This document shows, in pieces, positions 11,779-21,700 of a stretch of DNA of 64,000 nucleotides (position 1 is its first letter; each line of letters starts with the position of its first letter). Source of the stretch: Cladopsammia gracilis (Eukaryota; Cnidaria; Anthozoa; Scleractinia; Dendrophylliidae); NCBI GenBank assembly GCA_022457155.1, contig JAJGOT010000418.1:340501-404500 (forward strand). Direction: 5' to 3'. A model generated the notes under the pieces. It worked only from the letters and a program-made list of their open reading frames with translations. It ran no database searches and was not told the origin of the DNA. The position numbers were made by a program, and so were the translations under genes.

Positions 11779-12441
11779 GTTAACACAGTGCAAGAGTGTC
11801 GTCATATGCGTGGACAAGCAGTTGGATGCTTACGCGTTCAAGCGCGCGCAAATTTCATTTGTCGTGTCATCCTTCAAACAAATTTTCGAAAGCATGTATC
11901 TCTTCGTTGCAAAAGAAGTTTTCTTGACATTGGAAATCCTGACAAAAGAAGACCGACAGACAAAGGGTGTCTTGACAGCCACTGCTTGCCTCGGCGATCA
12001 CTGGCAAATGCGAGGTCACGTGATGAGACATTATGGGATAGGCTTCCAACCCCCCCCCCCCCACCCCCCTGCACCGAGAGTAAACACTTTTTCACGACGA
12101 TGAGTAAACCGTCAGAGCACGCCATTGTCAGCGGTCGCGATTTTTGTTGCTAGGCAACTGCACGACATCTTCAGTATATATATAAAAAAAAACTTTTCGC
12201 TCGATTGCGCGCGGCTCAGCTCCCGAGACCCGAGCACCCGAGCGGCCTTCGGCCGCCAAATTTATTAACCTCGCTTCGCGAGGAATAAGTGTGCGAATGC
12301 TCGCGCGTTTACCAAACGTTTTAGTGCTGCGTTCTCAATGTGAGAGAATTGTACCACAAATCTAGAATTAGTAAAGAAGTATTTTTCGTTAGGGTTAAGT
12401 CTTATGTGGATCGCCTCTTTGACCCTGTATACCCAGCGTAT

Positions 12442-13112
12442 ACAGGAAGCCTACACACACTGATCAATACTTAGCGTATGATTCACACCACCCGCAATCA
12501 GTAAAACGCGGTATTGTCAAGTGTCTTTACGAGCGCGCCAAACGTCTCGTAACGAAACCCTCTGTTATCTCCAAGGAGAAAAAACATCTGTCATCTGTTC
12601 TAGTTTCTAATGGTTATCCTTTTTCTTTCTTGCAGAAACTTACCAAGACCAGAAAACCCAACACCAGTGCTGAGCCCACGACCGAGTTCAAATCTACTGC
12701 GGTTTTACCTTATGTCAAAGGTCTGTCCGAACAACTTCGCCGCTGCCTACAACAACAAGGCGTACGCGCTGTTTTCAAGTCAGAGACTACACTTAGATCA
12801 CACCTAGTACGGCCTAAAGACGCTGTTGACCCGACTAAACAAGATGGCGTGGTTTACAGAATTCCCTGTGAATGCGGTAAAGTTTATATCGGCGAGACTG
12901 GAAGACCTATGCAAGACAGAATAAAAGAGCATGACCGAGACATCCGATTCGCCCGTACCCAGACCTCCGCCGTTTCAGAGCACGCCAACAACACCGGACA
13001 CCACCCGCTTTGGAATGAAGTAAAGTTTATTGATCGTGATCCTCATATTTGGTACACACGGAGGGTCAAAGAGGCGATCCACATAAGACTTAACCCTAAC
13101 AACATCAACAGG

Positions 13113-13165
<53 letters not shown>

Positions 13166-13289
13166 CAACAGGAGAGCCGTACGACTACGGACCGCCGAGG
13201 GAACAATTCGCCGAAACAACGAGGATCAAAATGCGCCAGTCACAGCTGTTGAAAACCAACCAATCACAGCAGAGCATCGTGCTTCATAA
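12442..13289 (+). pseudogene. Penelope-like RT tail plus GIY-YIG endonuclease
   Basis: A continuous frame begins at 12442 with VYRKPTHTDQYL and AYDSHHPQSVKRG, the conserved block just after the Penelope reverse transcriptase fingers/palm. It passes through a basic linker and ends in a GIY-YIG domain: VVYRIPCECGKVYIGETGR, then R..EH.RD and HANNTGH. The intact frame (about 280 codons to a stop at 13287-13289) shows the copy is fairly young or was young when duplicated. The reverse transcriptase core is missing because of 5' truncation, so the element cannot move on its own. Confidence 0.8.
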
Positions 13290-13317
13290 GGTGACGCGTA
13301 ACCAGTCGACCCCATCG

Positions 13318-13353
13318 CCTGAAGAAGACTAGCAGTATTCAGTCGAAACGTCG
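13318..13353 (+). ncRNA. Hammerhead-ribozyme-like motif of Penelope element
   Basis: Just 3' of the GIY-YIG frame: CTGAAGA (fits the hammerhead core CUGANGA), one extra A, a 4-bp helix GACT/AGTC with a 10-base loop, then CGAAAC. Penelope-like elements are known to carry hammerhead motifs in their terminal repeats. The extra A and short helix II suggest a decayed or divergent ribozyme. Stem I, stem III and the cleavage site were not convincingly placed. Related cores occur at 9086-9120 (minus) and around 49165-49290. Confidence 0.35.
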
Positions 13354-13464
13354 CGATCCACATCGGAAGTGACTACATCGTGAGACAAACGAAAAATACT
13401 TCTTTACTAGTGTGTTCACCACGATGAACAACAACAACCCTTTTTACGATATAAATCTAGAATT

Positions 13465-14256
13465 CTTCAATGAAAAAATAATATAAAATGACTAAAATAG
13501 ATTGGATGAAACTAAAGGAAGCTAAGATGCAACCTTGGAACGGAAAAATGTTTTGTCGAGGACGCATCGACTCTAGACCCGAAAATCGGGGGTGAGCAGG
13601 TGTTGTTGTTGATACTGAAATAACTTACGGTAATCTGAAATAGAGCTGAGTTGAACTGCATTTCAGCGGAGTTTGATTTAAAGAACAATTTTAAATGCAA
13701 TAAACGTTAGTTTTCAAATTCCAATTTGACAAAGTTATGACAAAATTTATCATCAGTAAGAGAATAGAAGCATAAATAACTGACGACAATGTTTAATACA
13801 GCCTGTATACTATTATTTAAACGCCCTAAATAAAATGATTATTCACTGAAAAAATCATAGTAGCAAGACGTTGTTACCTATGTATTCATTTTATGTATGT
13901 TGCGACTCAAAGGTAGCTCCATGCTGAGAAAATCTGTACCAGTCAATCACTTTGATGCTTGAGCAGGTCAACTAATTGCGTTCGACGAGAGAAGAACGCA
14001 AGCCTGATCTTGGTGTCCTGTTACAATGTTGGTGATACGAGCAGATAAAGAGAACTGGTACGCATCTTGACCTCGTTTTCGGAAAATCGTGCATTAATTT
14101 TACGTTTTACTAGTACTCGTCCTTCGAACGCACTCCCGTAATCTACATGTATGATTAATACTATTAGTATCATAATACCTTCGCTATGAGTAGTTCCGTG
14201 ATTGTAAACTGAGATATATTTTCCTTCCTTGACTCTCATTGCTTAACAGTTTACTT
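13465..14256. other. Intergenic, remainder of duplicated copy 1
   Basis: To about 13820 it aligns with 15582-15957. Beyond that no gene or repeat is recognised, apart from a domain-free open frame near 14021-14239. Confidence 0.6.
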
Positions 14257-14645
14257 CAATCAATCAATCAATCAATCTTTATTTCACTCTATTGTTAGCC
14301 TTGGTACATCAATACATACATTGTGATATAAAAATAGAGTAGGGACTCTCGACAAACCCTTTTGGGCTTAACATGGAGGGCCCCTTTAACTTATAAGTAT
14401 TTAATATATTCAGGTATAATCAACATGTGAACGGCTAAAGGCTATACATTTACTCTAGTGCAGTTGGTCGAGATAATATTTTTTTATTTTTTTCTTAAAA
14501 ACACCAAATGATTTTGAATTTTTGATAAACGTGGGAATGTTGTTCCAAATTTCACATCCTTTAAATCTGATAGAATATTTTTTTATAATTTGTGCGTGTG
14601 TGTTCTTTGTGAAGTAAGAATTTCCAGTAAGAAGGGAACATTATC
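14257..14645 (-). pseudogene. LINE 3' end with (GATT)n tail
   Basis: The minus strand reads FKGCEIWNNIPTFIKNSKS then FGVFKKKIKKYYL and a stop, the W-N-x-x-P...FKKKIK ending of CR1-like reverse transcriptases. After about 200 bases of 3' UTR it ends in AATAAAGATTG plus four ATTG units, read as (CAAT)n at 14257-14276 on plus. A 5'-truncated dead copy. Confidence 0.65.
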
Positions 14646-14744
14646 CTAATGAGGCTTTGTTGAAACAAAAGGTCATTAAAGAAAAAGATAAACAGAAGCT
14701 TTACAAATGGCGCTTCGCAAACGCTCATGATAAGCATAAATGCC

Positions 14745-15086
14745 TTAAAGCCCGTTTACACAGGCGATTTTTTGTGCAATTTTTGTCCACTTGTCGATGC
14801 AATTTTTGTCGCGCGCTAGTTGCATCTTCAAATCGCATGTGTAAACGGGCGGCGATTTCCGTGCGATTTGGGTGCGATTTGTCGCGCAATGTCGCACGGA
14901 GGTTTCGAACATGTTCGAAACCTGATGCAACTTGGCGGCGATTTTTGGAAAATCACAGCAAATCAAAGAAAATGTCGCACCCGAATCGCACAGGAAATCG
15001 CCGCTAGTTTACACTTGCGACAAAAGTTGCATTGGAGAGCGCGACAAAAATCGCATCAAAAATCGCATGTGTAAACGGGCCTTTAC
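14745..15086. mobile_element. MITE with TIR GCCCGTTTACACA
   Basis: The ends AAAGCCCGTTTACACA and TGTGTAAACGGGCCTTT are inverted repeats continuing into GCGATTTTT words. An internal copy of the TIR lies near 14831-14850, and GCGATTT/AAATCGC words recur throughout, so the whole 340 bp can fold back. It also contains a small palindrome, GTTTCGAACATGTTCGAAAC. Non-coding; the open frames across it are artefacts of the repeats. Confidence 0.75.
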
Positions 15087-15957
15087 AATACAATAGTTCA
15101 TGACTCATTTGCAATAAAACTAATAATAACTAATTTATAACAAAACGTTTGAGAGTTTTGGTAAGATTTAGATATTTCCTGAAAATAATTTGCACTGAGA
15201 GGGCTTTAACCACAACATGTCAATTAACCTAAGACAAATGTAAGTGTGGTGAACATTTAAAATTTATTAAAGAAATACCTTTGGAATTATTAAAGAAACT
15301 CGTACAACAATAAGCGCTCCATAACAAAACTCTATAGGCTTAAGCCCTTCAGCTAAACTTTAGCTGTTCATGAACCACGAGCAAGAGCAAACTTACTATC
15401 AAAAACTTTACATTTCACTGGCGGATACAGACTGGCAGAAAACTGTTTCGCCAGTTCGGACCTTATCTTATTCTTTTTAAGTGATCCATAACTGCAGCTT
15501 TGTGACTGTATTTACAATAAATGTGCGAATTCTGGCGAGTTTACCAAATATAGAGAGAATTGTACCACAAATCTAGAATTATTCAACGAGAAAATAATAT
15601 AAAATAGATCGGAAACTGAAAAAGTTAAAATGCAACCTTTGAGCGAGAAACTGTTTTGTTGAGGACGTTTCTAGGTGTTGTTGCTGACACTAAAATAACT
15701 TACGGCCGGTAAGCTGAAATAGAGCTGAGCTGAACGTCGTTTCAGCGGCGTATGATTTTAAGAACAATTTTAAATGGGTTTTTAATAAACGTTGGTTTCC
15801 ATATTATACATAGACGTTTATTTTTAAATTAACGAGCCTACGACTAATGGAATCGTAGAAAACCTTATAAACGTTATGACAAAATTGATCATCAGTAAGA
15901 GAACAGAAGCATAAATAACTGACGACAATGTTTAATACAGCCTGTATACTATTATTA
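15087..15957. repeat. Duplicated segment, copy 2 (empty-site copy)
   Basis: Collinear with 8960-13820 but without the Penelope-like and 2.3 kb insertions, so it preserves pre-insertion target sites (one TTTAGAT near 15169 and one AAATCTAGAATT near 15570). Confidence 0.8.
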
Positions 15958-17259
15958 TTCAGTTATTATACTGATGTATACAGACGACTCGTCACCTCCG
16001 ATATTTTTTTTTTGGAGGGTAGGGGATGGCTGTACACGTACTGGCTAAACAAACAACACATTTGACATGTTATTGTTCTTTAGTATTAAAAGTGGCAAAC
16101 AGTCACACAGGAAGATAGAAGATAGAGAGAGAAAATAGAGCTGAATTTATTTGTAGGGAGGGTTTCTTTAAGTTCAAATAGAGAAGGAAAATTAACTGTC
16201 GTGAGTTCACGTTCTGCATAAAACCTATAATTTGATCACTGATTTGATGTTGTTTTGCAGGGACGGCAGAGAAATGTAACAAAATGTAAAACGCACGTGC
16301 AGAGGCATTGTTTTTGCTCGTTAAACCGTCGTGGTTGACTTGATCTTCCGCATTCTCCTGCCAAATTTCCCTCAAAATGATTTGCATTACCGTACAGGGG
16401 TCATAAATTGTTACAAAACAGCTGAAACGTACGTTTATACACTTACTATAAAGTTCTTTAATAACATAACATGAAACAAAATTTAAAATGACATTTAGGC
16501 TTTAAATTTTAATTTTAAACTAAGCTGTCTTGTTTGAGATGTTTAACTGACTCACAGCTGGCTAAAGTTAAGTGATGTAGAGACAGTATTTCAGAATAAT
16601 CCTAATCCTAAATCCGTTTAATTCTTAGACCCTTTCGCTGAGGCACGTTTTAGCGTCTGAAGGAACCTGATTCCCTAGTGTCTGACTCCAAGTTTCCTAT
16701 CAGTATTCCAGCGAAACTTTTGCATGGGCAGTGCTTCTTTGCGAACGACCCCCGATTCCACTGGAAAATTAAAAACTAAGTGCCCATATAAACTTTACAG
16801 CTTTTTGTAAGCTAGATTGCTTTGTATAGTGCTTAGGATCATGTTTTGTTATTTTTAATGCAATTGTTTTTGTCCTGCATTTAAATCTATATTCACAAAC
16901 CTACCGTGCGCTTGTGGTTAACCGTGCAGTTCACAAACTGAGGGGGAGGGGGAGGCGTGGCCTGCAAAAGTGATGTTTATGTGATTCAGTTTTAAGTATT
17001 GAACTTGGCTCTCTTGATTTTAAAGACCAACATCCAGCTAACATTATGTGATCTACAGGCGGTAGTTCAGTTCAGAATACAAAAAAAAAAACTTCCGTTA
17101 ACTGCTTAGACCCTTTCGCTGAGACACGTTCAGCTGAGCGACTGAAGGAACCTGGTCAGTTCCTCAATTTCTGACGTTCTTAAATTTCATATACAGAAGC
17201 ATATATTTAACGATATATCTCCAGGGCCAGAGCTCAGACTAAACACAACCTGCTCTGCG
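15958..17259. other. Upstream region of copy B with a direct repeat
   Basis: No gene recognised. A 45-50 bp block (CTTAGACCCTTTCGCTGAG ... GAAGGAACCTG) occurs at 16624-16669 and again at 17105-17154, the second about 110 bp before the copy B start codon. It lies where a promoter or 5' UTR would be, but no TATA box is evident. A G-rich GAGGGGGAGGGGGAGG stretch is at about 16940-16955. Confidence 0.5.
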
Positions 17260-18761
17260 ATGGAGAAAGCAAAATCTCGATGCAACAGCCTCTTGGCATT
17301 TGTTGTGTTAGCGAACGTTATATTCACTCTGACTTCTGTTGGATTCGTAAATTATAAAGTGCGAGTCCTGGAAGAGCAGGTGTTCCAGCTTCAGTCACGG
17401 CCATCGGTGAACTTACAGAATAAAACCAACGACAATGGAAATGATGAGTTAACACATCGAGTAAAAAGGTCTTCTGATTCTCTTGGAGCATCCAAAAGCT
17501 GTGCCAGCTGCCACAATGCTTGTGTCAAACTATTTGGACTGGGAGCATCTGCTAAGGTAAGTAGTTATTTTTTTGTCTCAAGATAAGGGGCCCGTTGATA
17601 TGTGTACAAATCGTTCGTTTCTGTCTTTTATCTTATAAATTCAAGTTTTTTTTTTGCCAACTTGTTGCTGTTTATTTTTCAAGGAACTCATTACAAAAAC
17701 TAACCCCTCCCTTGCGGGTATTGCCATTTTAGCTGTGGAAATCCTAGTATGTGTTCGGATGTATTTTATACAGAGCAACATGCATCATGCGACTTTTGAG
17801 CGCAGACCAGTATGAAGAAAAACGACAACACAATTCATTTTAATTGGTTTCTACTGCCTCAGCAAACGGAATGTCAATCAATCAGTCAATCAATCAATCA
17901 ACCAATCAATCAATCAATTAATCAATATTTATTGTTCTTGATTTGATGGTCTCTATAACACCAAGCACTTATTTAACAGTTAACACTAAACAGTAAACAG
18001 TCTATATTTTTATAAGCAAACAACACTTAACAACAAATGATTATAATATCTAGACCCTCATTGTAGCTGTTTTTATTTTATACTGTGTTCTTATTTTCGT
18101 TTTTTTGGTTTTGGCCGATTTGATTTTGGAGTGATATCAACTAGGAAACTCCTACCCATGTTATAAAGGAACGTGACCGCTTTGATTGATTGAAATCAGA
18201 TTCCCGCAAATATGTCAGCGGACACGATTTATTGTTTTTAAGTTTTGAGTTTGGTGGAATTTTCCAACGGGCCGAAAATAACATTATGCTTTTTTACTTT
18301 TATTTTTGTTCTCATCAGGTCACTGTCAAGTCTAACAACAGTGGCGCAGATCAAGACGTAGTTTGTATGAGAGGTGAGTATCATGGGAAACAAGTCAGTT
18401 TAAAACAAGTCAAGAAGCAAAGTTACTACAAATTGCAACAAAGTCTGGAAACTCATTGTAAAAGATACGTTAGTAGTATAGTGGAGGTGTGCAGATAAGA
18501 CTCAGAGAAACTCTTTAAAGTTGAGATTAAATTTTAGCCCATCGACAGAAAGGTGGCCAATGTATGTACCTGAAACCGCATTTTTGTAGCATGTTAGTAC
18601 AATTAATTAATGTTTTTTGAGCGGTTTTCAGTGTGTCGCAAATCCAAAATAATTACTTTGACCAATCACAGAACTCTCAGAAAATCCGATGAACCAATCA
18701 GAACTCGAATCAAATACATGTGGCCGGCGCCAAGTGCGGGAAAACGCGTGCAAGCAAGTCA

Positions 18762-18792
<31 letters not shown>

Positions 18793-21700
18793 AATAAATT
18801 GGCGCGAGATTATTTAGCCAATCACATAACGTAGCAATGCAAAACCAAAGCAATTTCAATTGAAAACCGCTTTATTTGTTGTTATCATGGTATAATAACT
18901 GAAGGAAATATTGTTTTAACAATAAACGTGTTGTGTTTTAGGTGAACGTGGCCCCCAGGGAAAGGAAGGTCGCCGAGGACAGCGCGGAAAGCAAGGTAAC
19001 ATGGGTAAACCTGGGAAACGAGGTCCACCTGGTGCGAAAGGTCCACAGGGACCCCAAGGCAAACCCGGAAAAGCTTTTGCTGGAAACACATCCAAACTGA
19101 TCGAGGAGATAGGTAAACCTGGATTTTATTGTATGGCTATATAAATATATGGTTTAATGGCGCAATAACTGAGTTTCATCGTTTAAAGTTTCTCACGAAC
19201 AATGATCACCCGAATTCGGCGGCAGATCAATCATTTGGTTTTCAGTTTTTCGAAGATAATACAGGGAGTAAAAAAAATTAACAAACTGTAGCATCTGCAG
19301 TCGAACTTCTCCTTACGGACACCTCTGTAATACGGACACCTCTCTATTACGGACAGTTTCCTATGTCCCGACAAAATTCTTACATATTTTCTTTAAAAAG
19401 GACCTCTATAATACGGACCCTCTCTAATACGGACAACGGACACTAAATCTCGGCCCCAGAGAGCAAATTCATATAAATTTAATCTCTTTATTACGGACAC
19501 TCCGGTGATCAGGTGATGATAGTTTGAGTAAGTAATACAATTTCCTGTTTGTGGTTACAAACATATATCGCAAGACGTTTTCAGAATTGTACTTTATAAA
19601 TTTCACAGCATTGCGTTGTAGTTCGTTTCGTATTAAAACAGTGATTCGTATACCTTATGTAGCTGAGAATTTTACAATGTAGTACACTACTGATAGACAG
19701 TGTCTCAATGCTGTATATTAATCAATTTAGATGCAGTTAAAAGACGAGTGTGAACAAAAGCTATCAGTGGAGTCTTAAAAGTGACGTCATCGTGGTGACC
19801 TCTATAATACGGACACCTCTCTAATACGGACACTTTGCTCTGTCCCTTCGGTGTCCGTATTAGAGAGGTTCAACTGTATTTATTTGTTATGTTTCTTAAT
19901 ATATTTTGCAATGGTGGTTAACACCTTTTCTGCAAAAATTTGTCTGAGCACTCATATTTCAATGTTCTTTTCTTACGTATTGTATGTCTGTATGAGGACT
20001 GAAAAGCCACTATTTAATTCACAGATTTGCCTAAGATTAACAACAGACCGCCTGCAAACCTTACCACAAGAGAAGGAAACAGCGTCTCTCTTCCCTGTCG
20101 CTCAAAGGGTCTCCCTAAACCAGAGGTCACGTGGTACAAAAACGGTGAAGTGATCGACAGTGGCAATTACGATGCAGACACGGGTTTGTTGACGTTTTCC
20201 AGCATTCAGTTCGTGGATCGAGGCGTCTACAAATGTGAGGCGAGGAATTTCTTGGGTTTCGATTCTGCGACTGTTGAAATTATTGTCGAAGGTACGTATT
20301 GGACTTTTTCTCGAAGTAGTACTTAAATTGTAGTCGAGTAATCGGCTCCTGTCTGAGCTTTATAATTAAATAGAGATTGTATCGTGGAAATGATACAATA
20401 AGCTGTTATTAAACCAGATAACGTTTTAAAGGTGCTCTTTACACGAATACAGTTATAGGAGACGAAGATAACGGTTAATTAATCTTAAACGTGCATTATT
20501 TTCAGTCCCACCACGCTTTGTAGAGGCACCTGAGGTGTACCACATGGGATACGAGACCTGGGATACCACTTTATCGTGCAACATCTTTGGATATCCACCA
20601 CCAAAAATTAAATGGACCCGGTCATTCCGGTCATTGCCGGTTGGCCGTCACGTGACGTCTGGAAAAGACCTCGTGATCAAGGATACTCGATGGGAAGATA
20701 GAGGACCAATCATGTGTCGAGGAGATAACTACCTTGGTCACGTGTACGCGCTGATAGTGCTGGTAGTGAACTCTGTTGGTAAGTGACTGGGAAAATAACA
20801 TATGAATAAGGGATATGATATAAACAAATACGCGTCTAAACTCTGTGAAACTTCGCTCAAGATCCGAACTGGAATTCGTTTTTTAGCCGATGTTAGACTT
20901 GACTTGACTTGACTCTGCTAGCTAAATCTGAACAGATCTTACGGTTATTACGTACTGCTTACACACATACACCAAATTGAAGAAACGTTGTCGGGTGAAA
21001 AGCATAAACCATGAACGATGCGACCCAAAGGTTTACTGGGAAGTTAGGTAAATTAATCTTCGTTTGTGACAGAATACACATTATATTAACACACGATGTA
21101 TAAATCGTGCTCTGAAATGTCTCAAACAAGAAAACATCTTGATTATCAAGAAATGGAATATTACTATGCTTACCAATGCTTCCTACCCAGAATCCCATTC
21201 GGTCTTATCGTTCATGGTTTATGCTTTTCACAGGTCAACGTTTCTTCAATTAGGTGTATACTTGAAGTTTATACCTCTACGGATTGAAAAAAACATTTAC
21301 CAGTGTAAATAGTTATATTTTCTTAAATATTGATTTTAATGCGCAGCTGAAAATGTTATATTGATAGCTTCGCAATATAAGTTTATTATCTTAATTAATT
21401 AATTATTAATTATTATTAATTATTATTACCATTCCTTGTGTTCTGCTTTCTAGTGTCGCCTGTAATCACCATCGGACTACCTTCCTTCGTCACAGTAACA
21501 AAGGCTTATGATACAGTCACACTGAAATGTGCAGCTCGGGGGTCCCCCGTCCCCTCCCTGGAGTGGAGCAAGGATGGAGTTGTGATTTCTACCAATACGA
21601 CCTCAAATAATGCCAGACAGGTGACAGGAGAGCTTGTTATTCCAAGCTTTGGCCCCTCTGATCAGGGTGTGTACACATGTTTCTTTAAAAACTACGACAA

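Larger units (their letters stand above)
9945..12285. mobile_element. 2.3 kb insert of unknown class with internal direct repeats
   Basis: Absent from the paralogous segment, where the flanks meet near 15515. It holds two direct repeats, 10631-10812 and 11603-11778, roughly 90% alike by eye and about 970 bp apart. It also holds a pair of inverted modules around long G/C tracts (10887-10905 on plus; 12049-12070 as C), each next to AGCCTATCCCAT on its G strand. LTR-like spacing is possible but no retroelement protein is recognisable. The open frames inside are low complexity or domain-free. Confidence 0.5.
12370..13464 (+). mobile_element. Penelope-like element insertion 2 (5'-truncated)
   Basis: Flanked by a 12-bp direct repeat AAATCTAGAATT (12358-12369 and 13453-13464). 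The empty site, with one copy of the word, is at about 15570-15581 in the paralogous segment. The first 57 bases are inverted copies of two separate downstream pieces: 12370-12390 matches 13388-13408 perfectly in reverse, and 12388-12426 matches 13062-13100 perfectly in reverse. This is a 5' inversion with internal deletion. It is followed by the C-terminal coding region and a 3' tail. Confidence 0.85.
8960..13820. repeat. Duplicated segment, copy 1 (expanded by insertions)
   Basis: Collinear blocks of this interval recur at 15087-15957. Examples: GAGAGTTTTGG near 9030 and near 15150; CTTAAGCCCTTCAGC near 9700 and 15340; TTTCACTGGCGGATA near 9775 and 15412; CATAAATAACTGACGACAAT near 13770 and 15910. 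Copy 1 is about 4.9 kb and copy 2 about 0.9 kb. The difference is made of discrete insertions: a Penelope-like fragment at 9049-9554, a 2.3 kb insert at about 9945-12285, and a second Penelope-like fragment at 12370-13452. Confidence 0.8.

Noticed and set aside
11741..12153. Two overlapping ~120-codon plus-strand frames
   Set aside because: They read through a poly-C tract (proline run) and a direct repeat, in alternative frames of the same DNA; no domain.
14657..15074. Arginine/cysteine-rich frames of 84-116 codons
   Set aside because: They coincide with the GCGATTT-word MITE at 14745-15086; translations of inverted repeats on both strands.
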